A stretch of DNA of 64,000 nt from Halictus rubicundus (lineage: Eukaryota > Arthropoda > Insecta > Hymenoptera > Halictidae). The stretch is taken from assembly GCF_050948215.1 (NCBI RefSeq), contig NC_135165.1, forward strand, positions 7,538,501 through 7,602,500. The letters are read 5' to 3'. The translations under genes and the position numbers were made by a program. Shown here in pieces: positions 32,743-44,757 of the stretch; position 1 is the first letter of the stretch; each line of letters opens with the position of its first letter. Below the pieces are notes generated by a model. That model was not told where the DNA came from, did not search any database, and saw only the letters and a list, made by a program, of their open reading frames with translations.

Positions 32743-32899
32743 TAGACTGGCGATCTTTACGCGAAATCAAAATGTTTAGCATCGATTTCGATATACAGTA
32801 ACCATACAGACCTTTCTTTTCTTTTTTAACAATCTTAGCAAGTCGAAGACAATATATCGAAAATTTTTAAATATTGTTAATGTTAAAATCCGCAGTCGG
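32743..32899. mobile_element. TAGACTGCGGATC-family MITE, short and decayed
   Basis: Left TAGACTGGCGATCTTTACGC, right end with ATCCGCAGTCGG. Flanks CTGATCAA (32735-32742) and CTCATCGA (32900-32907) agree at 6 of 8 positions, consistent with an old 8-bp duplication. Confidence 0.7.
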
Positions 32900-32907
32900 C
32901 TCATCGA

Positions 32908-33950
32908 AATTGTAGTCAGATAATCAGATGCGATTTGATAAACTAAAACACTATGTAGCAGCGGTATAAATATAATTCAGTCTCTATCTTCAGCACAAAG
33001 AAAAATTGAAAATAAAAATGTGTATATATTATTCGTGTCGCATGAAACATGTGTGTCACAAACTTTCGGATTTCACCATTCACAAAATGAATCCCCGAAA
33101 ACTCAGTATACATTTCCAACACGCCAAGGCAGTCTAACCCTTTAACACACTTATTTTACCAAGTTTGAACAATTTTCCATAGCCGCTGGTTCTAATACAA
33201 AATCAAATAAACCGCTTAATGTCTAATCATCGTCCTCAAACGTCCGCTTAAGCCGACAGCGCTAATCTTCGCCTAATCTCGTTAAAGTGGTATTCTGGTT
33301 CACGAGGCCGTTTTTGCGCACGAGTTTTTACGATTTCTTTTCCTCGAAAACTATTGAACCGTTTACTTTGGGATTTTGCATATATATTAATTGGTGTTTT
33401 AAATACACGTGTAATTTTTATCAAGTAAAAATAATCAATATTACACGAGTTATATATATTTTCATAGATTGTTTTGCAAAGCATGGGTCGACGGTTGCCA
33501 TGGTTCCACTGATCGGAAAAAGATGAAGTTGTTTATTAATCAGTATGAATGTCGTTATGGTTCAAACTAGAAAAAAATTTTTTAAAAGCGGTTTCTAGAA
33601 AAACGTGTTTAAAGATTCGACTACCAATGTCTCGCAACGCGAGTTGCATTGCCTGTAACTACTGTAATTTTACGAATACAGAGGAATACTTTTGCACACA
33701 CTTTCTGCAATGGTTATACTCAAAGAAGAATATCTAAAAGTGAGGTTCCATTGAAAAATACAGTGTAAAACGGAGTCGGGATCAGAGGAAGCATATTTCC
33801 CGGTGACAACGAAAACACCGGATCCACTTGGAATTACGATATCTCCATTATCGACGACTCTAAATTCTTTAACACCGCCTCGCCGCTCACCCCGTCCATT
33901 AACGCTTGCCCAATAAAACAGTCGAACGAACACTGACTCGAGGGTAAACA
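32908..33950. other. AT-rich spacer
   Basis: No supported gene. Short frames around 33287-33737 lack motifs. Confidence 0.4.
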
Positions 33951-34475
33951 TTAATATGCAGATTTCCGCGGCGCGGCGGTACGGGGATATATTCGATATT
34001 AAATAAATGTAAATTTACGGAGCATCCTACTACCGACACTCCCGTTCTATTTGTATGACTTATATAAATCCTCCCCTTTCGCTAGCACGCGGCCCACCGG
34101 CGGCATAGCGCTCGCGATTTATGCATATACACCTGTTGTCGGCGGCTGTGGATAAATAAATTGTACAAACGTAAATGTCCGTGCGTTAACAATTACGCGA
34201 GCGCCACAGGTACCGTAGAAAAGTCCGCGTCTCTGCGCGACCGGCGACCATAATTCAGCGTAAGCCCGCGTTATGCTGGCCCCCGGTCGTAAATAAATGC
34301 GATCCATAAATAAGTTCGTATGAATAAATTTCGGCCAGTGTCGCTGGATGACAAGATGAACCCCGCGGAAAGAGATCGGAAAATGGAACTCGGCGAAGAC
34401 GAATTTATTTTCTGAATGCAATGTTTGACGTACCGCATGATTTGGCACGGTAACGTTCATTATGGCAACGTAAAA
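33951..34475. promoter_or_regulatory. Candidate cis-regulatory module (AT-site cluster in GC-rich DNA)
   Basis: A GC-rich stretch studded with TTTAT/ATAAA homeodomain-type sites: ATTAAATAAATG (34000), TTTATGCATATAC (34119), GATAAATAAATTG (34153), GTAAATAAATGC (34289), CATAAATAAG (34306), GAATAAATTTC (34322), AATTTATTTTC (34401). A TATATAAA at 34061 could be a core promoter. There is no recognisable protein. The pattern is of the kind seen in developmental enhancers; function is inference. Confidence 0.25.
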
Positions 34476-34606
34476 ATGTAGACACGTTCCGTGTTCAATT
34501 TTATGATCGATAAGATGTTAAAGTTTATCTTTGTCTAATGAACATATTTGATTAGAGACTGTGTCAAAAAATGTTATGGAATTCATTTGGATTCATATCG
34601 ATGATA

Positions 34607-34736
34607 TATGCCCGGATTTTATACAATTAGGACAAAAATGTAGTCAACGAATTTATTAAGGGAAGAAACAAGTCCTCCTCCCATATCTTGCAATTAATAC
34701 AGACAATTTTTATTTTGCATCAAAATCCACAGTCTA
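34607..34736. mobile_element. Decayed TAGACTGCGGATC-family MITE
   Basis: Left GCCCGGATTTTATACAATTA and right AATCCACAGTCTA, with the family's internal TTGCAATTAATACAG motif. No readable duplication. Confidence 0.6.
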
Positions 34737-34789
34737 ATAGTATGATCACAGGTTGGAGGGTCTGTACAGATTGACTTTGTAAATTGGCG

Positions 34790-35770
34790 TGTATGTCCGT
34801 CCACGACTGACTTTCTATTTGTAAATTTGCGGAGTATTTCTACTATGTGTTCATCCCGGTTTTATGGATATGTCTGTTCATTGCTGCCTGTTTCTACTGG
34901 TAATTTCTCGCAGTAATATTTATCCTGTGTATTTATTACAGTTGCACCGAGGCGTCTGTTCATTGCTGACTGTATCTACTTGTCAATTATCGGAATATCT
35001 ATGCTATGTATTTATCACGGTTTTATCAATATTTGTTTGTCTACCTGTAAATACTCGGAATATTTATGCTATATATTTATCACAATTTCGTTGATGTGTC
35101 TGTGAATTGCTGACTCTTTCTGTTTGTAATTTGTCACAGTAATATTTTCGCTACGTATTTATCACGGTTTTATCAATATATGTCTGTCCATTGCTGGCTG
35201 TATCTACTTCTAAATATTTGGAATATTTACGCCATATATTTATCACGATTTCGTTGATGTGTCTGTGATTTGCTGCCTGTTTCTACTTGTAATTTCTCGT
35301 AGTAATGTTTATCTTATGTATTTATTCGATTGCTTCCACATGTCTGTCCATTGCTGGCTGTACCTACTTGTAAATACTCGGAATATTTATGCTATATATT
35401 TATCACGACATCGTTGATGTGTCTGTGAATTGCTGATTGATTCTACTTGCAATTTCTCGTAGTAATTTATCCTGTGTATTTATTCCGATTGGATCGACGT
35501 GTCTGTCCACCGCTGGCTGTTTCCACTTATAAATTCCAGGAGTGCTTTGTACTACGTATTTATCTCGGTATCATTGATGTGTCTGTGAATTGCTGACTAT
35601 TTTTACTTGTAATGTGTCGCAGTAATATTTTTGCTATGTATTTACCAAGACTGTATCGACGTGTCTGTCCATTGCTGGTTATATCTACTTGTAAATTCCA
35701 GGAGTACTTGTACTATGAATTTATCACGGTTTCGTTTATGTGTCCAGTCATTGCTGACGATTTCTACTAG
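34790..35770. repeat. ~80-bp satellite, about 12 units in alternating dimers
   Basis: The string TGTCTGTNNATTGCTG starts near 34870, 34955, 35032 (diverged), 35099, 35182, 35261, 35341, 35420, 35500, 35580, 35660 and 35740, a period settling at 80 bp. Type-A units read GTCTGTGAATTGCTGACT and follow TTTCGTTGAT. Type-B units read GTCTGTCCATTGCTGGCT and follow an ATCAATA or ATCGACG string. They alternate, so the real unit is a dimer of about 160 bp. Noncoding. Confidence 0.93.
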
Positions 35771-36304
35771 CTAGCACCAATGATGATGCACTAGTAATGG
35801 TTTTCCGTTAATCTAATTACCCTTGATTGAATAGTTTACAGAAAAATTTCATTTAAATCTATATTTCTGCACACTACCGATGCCTTAAAATGTAAACGTG
35901 GGCTACGCGAAACAAGATATGAAAGGTATAGTACACGATGGTCTTCGAACTTCTTCAAAATTGCAGAGCCCTTTAGCAGAGCTTTTTAGCCATTAGAATT
36001 TTAGCTATAATATTTACGAAACAACTCTAACGACAAGGCTGCGAATCTTAATGCAAAACAAAAATTTTCTGTACCCTTCGCGAGTAGGAATAAATAGAAA
36101 GGTGTTAACAGTCGTGACGCGTGAAAAATAATACGACAATGATCTTTAATCCCTTAAGATAATTCGCGTTTAAGAATGCATTTGGTCGAAAAAAGAATCG
36201 GCACGTCGACACGCGACTTTAGAATTACACGTCACGGCGAATTAAACCGAAACAATGAGGGTCGTATCATTTCTTGGTGAAAAATGCCACCGGCAACGAG
36301 GCGG
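35771..36304. other. AT-rich spacer
   Basis: Nothing recognised. Confidence 0.4.
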
Positions 36305-36348
36305 TGATAATTTGGAATGTTAATTTAATCAACATTCCAAAATTATCA
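36305..36348. repeat. Near-perfect short hairpin
   Basis: TGATAATTTGGAATGTT and its complement enclose a 9-base loop (AATTTAATC), with a single-base bulge. Too short for a typical pre-microRNA. Confidence 0.7.
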
Positions 36349-38231
36349 GGAATCTCGACTATTTCGACTATTTCGGCTCCGAGTGAGCCACGCTATAGTT
36401 ATAGCCGCAACGAAACCAGAGGAGGAGATCATCGCGCGCCGGTAGTGGGGGTAGGCGTGTGTACTCCAGCGATTGTTATGCGAGCCGGCCGACACAATAC
36501 ACCGCACGCAGCTGTCCACGGTGGCACAGCTGATGTTAGGCGTTCCTCGTGACGTCAGCGCGGCTCGTTATCTCGCGTTATTCGTCGAATCGCGACACGT
36601 TCGGGAAGACCCGCGAGAAAACGAGTTTCCTGGAACCGTAGTCGAAGAAATCCAGACTCGCCGCGTTTCTCTAGCGTCCATCCTTTGCCGAGCCGTGACG
36701 AGACGTTACGGAGACAACAAAACCAGTCGCGCAGACACGCTGCGAACTTCCGCGACGCGAGACCGCCTAACGCTTTCTCGCTACGCTGCCAGTGAAGGAT
36801 AACGGTGACTCGCCGAAAGAAATTGCACGAGCAAAACTGCAAAAAGGAATCGGCAGCCTGCTGCGAACGCGGGAATTAGACGCTCGTTTTAGTTTACGAT
36901 GGGTGCGAGGTTTAAGAGCTCTTCGCACCTCGTCATATTAAATGACGTCTCTTCCTTCAATTGTTCGCGGTGCGTACAAATCTTTAATGTGATTTATTCG
37001 TGAATTTTACTAAACCGTTTCGTTTCTTCGCTAGAGATTTACCTGGGGATAGTGTTCGGTTTGTGAGAAAGTTGGAAAGAGAACCAGATACAAAATTATA
37101 TATTGTGGAGTTTTCATCATTTGCAATGTACACAAATTTTGAACTCCATTCGTTTCTCATTTTCTGCAATTCTTTTATCCCTTGGTTTTCTCTTCATTTT
37201 GGGTAACTATGCCTGGGGTCTAAAAAAAATTTAAAGGCATCGAAAACCGAATCAAAGACGAAATAATATAAATTGTGGAATTTTATGATTTTAACTATTG
37301 CACGTCGCTATAGTCCTTCCGTCATCATTCTGAGTGATACACAGCAATGCTCACTTGTTGCTGTCTCGTGAACCATTTTTTAATTAATTTTAGCATGTGT
37401 TCCCGTGGGAATTTTTGAACGCACAAGGGCTTAAATTGAAGGGAAAAGGTTTCAATTTACGAGAGGAATACTTAGAATACAATTGTCATTATCAACGCTA
37501 AACGCTTCCATGAACGAAACACTCTATGGATCTGATGAACTTGTTCGGTTCAGGTTTAACAAAATTATACCACCGCAGAGAGCGTTCAAATATTAAGTCC
37601 GGGCACTGCGAAAGCACAGTAAAGCATTCCGAACGAGCCCCGGTCGCCTAATCGTGCAAGATTCATCGCGGATCGATCGTAGGGCTCCGGTGCAGCGTGA
37701 TTTCCGTCGGAGAGCTCGTAAACGGCGGTGCACGCGGGTTCATAAAACTGCACAGGTACGCGATTACCGTTGCAAGTTTTCTTGCGGCGCGAAACGCAGA
37801 GATACTCGAGAGATTACACGGTAGAGACGGAGAGGCCGTGCATGCGCACGCACAGCTCTATGCTTGCTTTCCCGACACAGCGTTGCACGGTGGCGCAAGT
37901 TTCCTTCGTTGTTCGTGCTAACGATGACAGTGAACGGCGAACGGTGAACAAGAGGAACGCATGCAGATCGCCCACACCCCGGAAATTGCATCGATTTTCT
38001 GGATGAACGTGCCGCGAATCATCCGAGTGTTCCATTTAATGCGAAATTTAACCGAAGTGTTATCTACGATTATTTATTCAGTATTTATCGCAATTACAAC
38101 CAGTCGCCGAATTACTAGACCCTAGACATGGAAAAACCACACGAAACAATCAGTACGAAAAATCTTTTGACAACAAACTGCTTAACACGTTCAGCATTTA
38201 TTTCAGCAACATGGTCACAACATTGTATCAT
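36349..38231. other. Gene-free; CpG-rich patches 36380-36900 and 37620-38030
   Basis: Overlapping frames on both strands in the CpG-rich parts without recognised domains. TGACGTCA at 36550-36557. AT-rich between 36950 and 37580. Confidence 0.4.
36550..36557. promoter_or_regulatory. Perfect CRE-type palindrome
   Basis: TGACGTCA within a CpG-rich patch; the second of three in the window. Confidence 0.35.
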
Positions 38232-38418
38232 CCCTTCGCACTCGAAGCTATTTTAACTCAAAACTGGAACATTTCTTCCGACCTAGAATATTGCCCTTCT
38301 GTATATATATTTTACGTACAATACCGAAATGTTTGGTAATTTATTAAATACCAACAAATTTAATAATGTAAACAATATTTTGAATAATGATACAGCAATT
38401 TTGAGTGGTGCCTAAGGG
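38232..38418. mobile_element. CCCTTTGCACTCGA-family TTAA MITE, shortened
   Basis: Left CCCTTCGCACTCGAAGCTA, right complementing CCCTTAGGCACCACTC. The right TTAA is at 38419-38422 and the left flank has decayed. 187 bp against 232 bp in the intact copy. It shows the uninterrupted GAAGCTATTTTAACTC site that is split in the copy at 43826. Confidence 0.85.
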
Positions 38419-38639
38419 TTAAATACAACGCACCCTCTTGTACAAGCTGAGGAAGAATTATTCTCACAGAAAAGTAATAAGTTTTCCGAATATTTTGCTG
38501 TTATAATTTTAACGCTAAACTTACCAAACACAAAACATATAAAAGTGAAACGTCTTATAGAAGGGAGAAGATTGAGTTTACTTAAACTTTGTACGATTTT
38601 CATTATAATACGTGCTTAAATGAAGAAATCAATTCAGTA

Positions 38640-38718
38640 ATTTCCAATGAGAACGTTTTTATAATTTCAATAATTGTGGAATAGAAAACCGGTCATTTTG
38701 ACCGTGGTAGGTTTAGTG
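38640..38718. mobile_element. One-ended CACTA-type TTAA MITE fragment
   Basis: Ends GGTCATTTTGACCGTGGTAG...TTTAGTG then TTAA (38719-38722). Reverse-complement match to the 10947 fragment. No second end. Confidence 0.7.
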
Positions 38719-38772
38719 TTAAATAAGCATATGCGTAAAATTAATTTGAGTTTCTTCACGTGATATACGTAG

Positions 38773-39240
38773 GGTGACACATCAGCACATCATCAGCTAG
38801 TTTGAAAATATGAAAAAACTTTGCAAACCAAAGTTTTCCTGTATAAAGAGAACTACAATATTGCAATAACGGTTCTTCCGTAGGTGAAAGATTTTCGGAG
38901 ATTTCAAGGTCAGCTTCAGTTTTTCAAATAGAAACATATTTTTCTATGCGCTGTTCGATGCAGCTTGTCATCCTATGCAAAAAAATATTAACCTATGTAT
39001 GTCAAGAAATGATTAATTTTAGAGATATTTCAACTTTAATTTCCGGTTGATCGATAAACACGAAAATATAGTAAATGAGATCCATAGGATTCGACAAAAT
39101 TGAAGTTGAAATATCTTCTAAGTTAATAAATGTGTACAAAGGGGATTTTTTTGCAAAATAAAAACTGTTTGCATCAATTGCGAAGCACGGGAATCACTTA
39201 ACAATTTTGAGAAATCGCAAATTTCATATTGATATCCTCC
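38773..39240. mobile_element. Degenerate fold-back element related to 47794
   Basis: Starts AGGGTGACACATCAGC. Contains TTTTCGGAGATTTCAAGGTC, parallel to TTTCGGAGATTTGGAGGTCG at 47932. Inner inverted segments (about 38990-39045 and 39095-39145) share GATATTTCAACTT. The ends are not preserved. Confidence 0.5.
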
Positions 39241-39813
39241 ATTAATCTTTCTACCGTTTTAAATGTACTACTTTTTTTTCACTTCATTATTTATGTGCTA
39301 CTTACTTTTCTCATAAATACATAAAATCTATTTATAAATACGCCAAGTCTATTTATGAGCATTGGCGTGGCACTCGGCGTGTTAACAGGTGTCTGTAAAC
39401 TAAATCCAATTCCTCAGCAATGAGCCGGAATAAAACATGTGTGTTTACAACTGCGGTATGAATAAACAATGAACGGGACAACGCAACAAACTTCTCGGGA
39501 GCCGTCACAACATCGAAAACTATGTAGAAACAGAGCATAACTACGTAGACACCTATCGCAGACCTGTTTAGCTCCGTCAGACGGTTCAAGACGGTTCTGG
39601 ATCGTTTGGTGCTCGATTAACCAAGGAAATACGGAGTCGACTGCACACGCAGGTGCGAGGATCGACGGATGTCGATCGAAGCGGCGCGTGATCTACGCAA
39701 TTTCTTGGGACCGCGGGAAAAGGTCATTGCGGGAGCATGCAAGATGGTGGCGTTCTCCGATCCGTTCACGTTACACACGTTCTCGCGCGATTACGAGAGC
39801 AGTTTTCTCTCTT

Positions 39814-39857
<44 letters not shown>

Positions 39858-40953
39858 GGCTCGACTCGCAGCTGCACTTAAGCCCGACTCCCCATGTTGC
39901 GTTTCCGCATTGTCCGCCATTCTTTCATCGCGTTTTTGTCCCCGTTGAGCAGCGCGATCGGCGATTTCTCGCCTTCGGAGCCCGCGCCCCCATTGTCAGG
40001 ACATGCGTTCCGATTTCCTCGATGAATTTCCAGCGGCGCCATTGTTCGCCAAGTTCCGTAACGCGCGGCGCGGAATTCGGCGCGGATCGATGGCCGAAAG
40101 TCGCTTTGGACGTCTTGTCTTAACAGGGAAACTTTTAGACACTCGAATGCTCAAAAAAGATCGTATCAATGTCGTCTTTCATTTCATTCGCGAGATGCAC
40201 TCTTCGTTGAAAGGGAAGAACTATTGCAGAAAAAAATCTGAAAAAAGCTAGTGTAAAAAATTTCATAGAAAATAGATTTCGTAACAGTTTACGTTTGTAG
40301 ATTTTTCAGTTTTTTGACATGATTTCTTTTAATACCAAGTGTCCACTTTCCAATAATTACTATTCTCTTATTGTAGCTCAATGTTTACGAAGATAATTAA
40401 TTTTTCTGAGAGGTGTACGACGCTGACTGCACGTTTTGCGAAGGATACCAGGGACCCGATCGCAGGATTTCTTTGGCAGGCACTTTTCGTTTGTCTGGAA
40501 CCCGGCCGACTCGGTAATGGAGCTCTTCCGGAACCCTGCGATATTTCTTATTTTTATATTATCGTGACGGGAGACGGGCGTAAACTTTTTATGGAGCTGT
40601 TCCACGGAAATTCCCAATCTCCTTATGCAGGGTCTCCAAGTAGGTCAAAATCTGAGTACGACCTCCTAATCTTTTCACGGTTTAATCCTCGACGATGTGG
40701 CTTCCGGTGTAATTTCTTCTCCCCGGACAGTAAAATTTGGACATTTCCACGGTAGATTAACATTGCTACGTATTTCGCAAGTGAAACGAAAGGAGCGAGA
40801 CCGTAAACATTTTATTCGCGGTAAATACAGCTCGTCTCGATGCTCGCTCGCTAATTTGAAAGTTGAATCATAATTTTCAGTTCTCTTTTAACACCTTCAT
40901 TCTTCGGTAGAATTATTTAATTTTGCTATATAACGTAGCCTGTGCCGTTTCTA
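39241..40953. other. Gene-free; CpG-rich patch 39540-40110
   Basis: Frames in the patch are low-complexity or overlapping; no domain. The 40381-40755 frame also carries no motif. Confidence 0.4.
39816..39852. repeat. (CT)n microsatellite
   Basis: Pure CT tract of about 37 bases. Confidence 0.95.
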
Positions 40954-41247
40954 CAGGGTGTCGCGAGAACGTTGTATTTCCTTGGGAGGGATGATTCCAG
41001 AGTCCATTTGAAGTAACTTTTTCCTTTGCGGCGATGTTAAAGAGTTGTTAATGAAAAACGCAGACCAATCCGAGCGCGGATACAGCAGGCGAATTCTGAC
41101 TCAGCGCTCTGATTTGTCCGTGTTTTTCGTTAATAACTCCTGAATAAAGCCGCGGAGAACATTTTCACAAAGCAAAAAGTTACTTTAAACGATCTCAGGA
41201 ATTGTGGTATACCTTGCAAGAAAGTACAACATTTTTGGGACACCCTG
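40954..41247. mobile_element. CAGGGTGTCSC fold-back element
   Basis: TA at 40952-40953; starts CAGGGTGTCGCGAGAACG and ends ATTTTTGGGACACCCTG. The right flank is TG, one base off TA. Homologous to 18315-18691 but about 80 bp shorter in the middle. Confidence 0.88.
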
Positions 41248-41265
41248 TGTATAAGAGTTATTTAA

Positions 41266-41542
41266 CACTAAATCTACCGACATTTCATGTATACCTAATC
41301 CTTCCATGAGCGGTCAAATGACCGCTTCAAAAAAAAAAAATGTATTCTAATATAGAAAGACATGCTACGAAATTTTTTCGGAAAGTAAAGAATAAAGAAA
41401 GTTGTGAATATTGAAAAATGGGTTGTATGTATATTATAGGAAAAGTCGATACGTTACATGGCGATACAGTAACGTTGTATACAAGAAATTCTAAACGAAA
41501 TTTCAAAAACGGTCATTTGACCGCGCGTACGTAGGTTTAGTG
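41266..41542. mobile_element. CACTAAA-family TTAA MITE, 277 bp
   Basis: TTAA at 41262-41265 and 41543-41546. Ends are CACTAAATCTACCG and (complement) CACTAAACCTACGT. Just inside each end is a palindromic GGTCAAATGACC or GGTCATTTGACC motif, also seen in the related fragments at 10947 and 38640. It begins 14 bases after the fold-back element. Noncoding. Confidence 0.9.
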
Positions 41543-41546
41543 TTAA

Positions 41547-43164
41547 TTTTATTGAGTAAATTTGTACTTGAAGCTTGCTTGAATGGACAATTCAATTCTC
41601 TACAAATAGATTCTCACATGCTTTAAGTTAATTTCTTGAACAATTTATGATATCTCCTCGGAACAAACAGTCCTAAATTAGAGTGGCTGAAGTACGTGTG
41701 ATTCGGAAAGTTTTATTTGTGGCCATTGCATCCAAGATGATATTTGTTTAAGAAAGACGTTGACGTCTCGGAGACATGAACCGATCGTTTTATGCAACGT
41801 TGCACGCAAATACCCGTGGAAAATATGACTGGAAGAATCACTCTAGATCTATCGATCGTATCTATTTATACGAACGAACAACTTGGCGAGCTATTTCCAA
41901 AAAAGGTGGTTTCCTGTTCAGTGACTCCGCAGATCCAACCTAATAATCTCACGTCGCTGCAAATATGCAGTGTTGGCCACGGAAACGGCGACGATTTAAA
42001 AATACCAGTGTCTCGGAATTAACATTTGCATGGATTCGAACGTTCGTGTTATTGCAATCCTAATGGACAACGGATATTTATACACATCCGAATTTTTTCG
42101 GAAATGATTATTTAGGGATTTGGGTAATATTCTTTTACCACGCAGAGTTTATAATGTCACGGAAGATCGACTTGCAAGTGATAGTTTTTGCTAAATGTAA
42201 AAATTGTTATGTTTTCACACTTTCGAAGTTAATTTTTATGTCCCGCTCAGAAATTAACGAATCGTTTTCTTGGACAAAGAGAAATATAAAATCAGCTCGA
42301 CAATGTGTGATTGCACTTCAAAATATGCAATCTATTATAATTGTTACGAAGATACAGTTTCTGTGGAAGGAATAGAACAAAATTGGACCGACGTAAAATA
42401 TACATACAAATTTTTATTCAACAGGTAAAACCTTTCACAAAACTCTTTTAATTATTATTCATTAAATTCTTAATCCGCAATCCTTTGCAAACGCGTAAAT
42501 ATGTAAACAAGTGAGAGTAAAACAGCATATGTTTGCAAATTAACTCCACACTGTGGAATCCAAATAAAATGCATAATACGAAACAAGATCGTAACGAGAG
42601 AATAAAATACTGTTGCAGCAGCGGATGCAGTTTAAGAATTCAGTTATGTTCGTTTATAATCTGCGCAAAAAAAAAGAAGTAAAAGCAGTTTTCTTGTAGA
42701 TTCTACAAGAAAATTCGCCGACTAAAAGTTCCACTTTAAATGCAACCCCGCGTCTCCCCAAAAAGAAGAAACGCTATTAAAAATCCACGAACAAATTAAA
42801 TGGAAGAAACTTCATTCCTGTGTACGAGCACTTTCGTGTCTGCGATAAAAGAATTGTTTTAAAGACCGCGGTGAATACAGAGTAACCGGCGAGCTCGCGC
42901 AGGCGTTGAAAAATACGAAAACAAGGTCCAGGAACCGATGCAATTTATCGGCTGCAGTATGCGATTCTGCAATCCCGGTAACAACGGTTCGCGAACCGGA
43001 GCGCGAGTTCCTAGATGCTAATCACCGGGTCGTATGCAGTTCAATTCCGCGAGGAGTGTCGGGTACTCTGTTCATCGACTCTCGGTGCAACACATGGACA
43101 GTGCATTCGAGCAACCAATGCTCGCTAACCAGCTGACGTTTCGAAAGAATCGGAACGTCCTGCG
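41547..43164. other. Gene-free; AT-rich then CpG-rich from 42880
   Basis: Contains a perfect 25-bp palindrome at 42689-42713. No gene supported. Confidence 0.4.
42689..42713. repeat. Perfect 12-bp-arm palindrome
   Basis: TTTTCTTGTAGA and TCTACAAGAAAA separated by one T. Confidence 0.85.
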
Positions 43165-43203
43165 CGAGAGAAGAGAGAGAAAGAGAGAGAGGGAGAGAGA
43201 GAG
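43165..43203. repeat. (GA)n microsatellite
   Basis: GA tract with AAG and GGG interruptions inside a CpG-rich patch. Confidence 0.92.
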
Positions 43204-43821
43204 CGTGGGTTACGAAGGAGTCGCGAGCGAGCACGGAAGAAGAGAAAGAAAGAGAAAGTGCGAGAGGGGAGAACGGCAGATGTAAACGAGAAGCTTTTAC
43301 CTTTAATGGATTCGCCCCGGGGCCATCGAAATCTTCGGGGTTGAAAATACTCGGCAGTAACGAAGTTTCGTAACGAGCGGCCGCGCTAAGCGCGCACTCG
43401 ACTTCGCCAATTTAAATCCGAATTGCAACCCGATCGAGACCCGCAACCAAACTTGTTTTCGGATGAACCCTGCCATGAAGCTTCGCCATAACGCTGCCTG
43501 AAGCAAATCTGACAAAAAAGCCTCAAGCCCAAAAAACTCTGTGTCGTTATCCAACTCTGATGCGCGTCTTCTTGTCTCCCGGATGGTCCTTCGCGCACTT
43601 GAAATGCATTCGTGCCACAATTTATTTCTGACTTCTTCTTATTAAACCTCGACAATATTTTACAATTTCTTGTACACTGATGGGCACAGGGTCTTCCACG
43701 ATGCACAGAATTTTGAAAAAGGTGATGGCCTATCTTTTATTGATTGCATTTTAGGCATTTGTGACGTGAGCAGGTGCAATTTAGAACAGTGGGAAGGTTC
43801 GAGAGACTTCAGAATGATTTA
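43204..43821. other. CpG-rich tail and spacer
   Basis: Overlapping frames on the minus strand (43303-43706) have no recognised domain. Nothing supported. Confidence 0.4.
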
Positions 43822-43825
43822 TTAA

Positions 43826-44753
43826 CCCTTTGCACTCGAAGCTACAGTGACTCCCACTAATATTCAGACGCTCTTAAAAATCGCATAACTTTGTCAATAT
43901 TGAACTATACTAATTGAATTTTTTTGAGAAGTTAGAACAATTGAATCGCTACATAACGTGAAAAAGAATGTTTGATTAAAATTGCAATTGGTTGAAATTA
44001 TGAAGAAAGTACTAAAACTTGTATTTTTCAACTTTTTTGTGCGGGCTTATATTAAAAATTTATAAAGTACGTTTTGTACATCTGTATCAATTATACATAT
44101 TCTGAATATTTCATCTAAATCGGTCAACGTTGCAATGAGCTACAAACGTTCAAAGATGAAAGCTTAAGGGCGAAAGTCGCAGAATTTTGGCCTTGTCAGG
44201 GAATTTCGCCCTTGTGTGATCATTTTGAAACATTTGTAGCTCATTGCAAGGTTGACTCATTTTGATGAAATTCTCAGAATATGTATAGTTCATACAGATC
44301 TACAAATCATACTTTCTAAGTTTTCAATGCAAGTCCACATAAAAAAGTTGCAAAATATAACTTTTAGTATTTTCTCTGCAATTTCGACCAATTGCAATTT
44401 TTGTAAAAATTTTTGTTCACTTTATGTAGCAACCAATTGTGCCAACTTGTTTAAAAAAATCCAAGTCGTATGGTCTAATATTGACAAAGATATACGATTT
44501 TTAAAAGCGTCCGAATATTAGTGGGAGTCACTGTATTTTAACATAAAAACGAAACACTTCTTCCAACCTAGAATACTTCCCTTCTATATATTTTTTTCCA
44601 TGTTATACATACGAAAATGGTGCAACTTACTCGTACAATACTGAAGTGATTAGTAATTTATGAAATACAAACTTTAATAATGAAAAAAATATTTTGAATA
44701 ATGATACAGCAATTTTCAGTGGCGCCTTACAGTCGCCATTCGAGTGCTAAGGG
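43826..44753. mobile_element. CCCTTTGCACTCGA-family TTAA MITE, split by a Tc1-like fold-back
   Basis: TTAA at 43822-43825 and 44754-44757. Left CCCTTTGCACTCGAAGCTA, right complementing CCCTTAGCACTCGAATGG. After removing the 689-bp insert and one TA, 237 bp remain, the family size. Confidence 0.94.
43845..44533. mobile_element. CAGTGACTCCC fold-back, 689 bp, nested
   Basis: Starts CAGTGACTCCCACTAATATT and ends with its exact complement; flanked by TA (43843-43844, 44534-44535). Arms of about 330 bp pair along nearly their entire length around a centre near 44190. The empty site AAGCTATTTTAAC is intact at 38244. The ends resemble insect Tc1-type transposons; no transposase is encoded. Confidence 0.94.
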
Positions 44754-44757
44754 TTAA

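Noticed and set aside
34790..35770. CRISPR-like regular repeats
   Set aside because: The whole 80-bp unit repeats, with no unique spacers; eukaryotic satellite.
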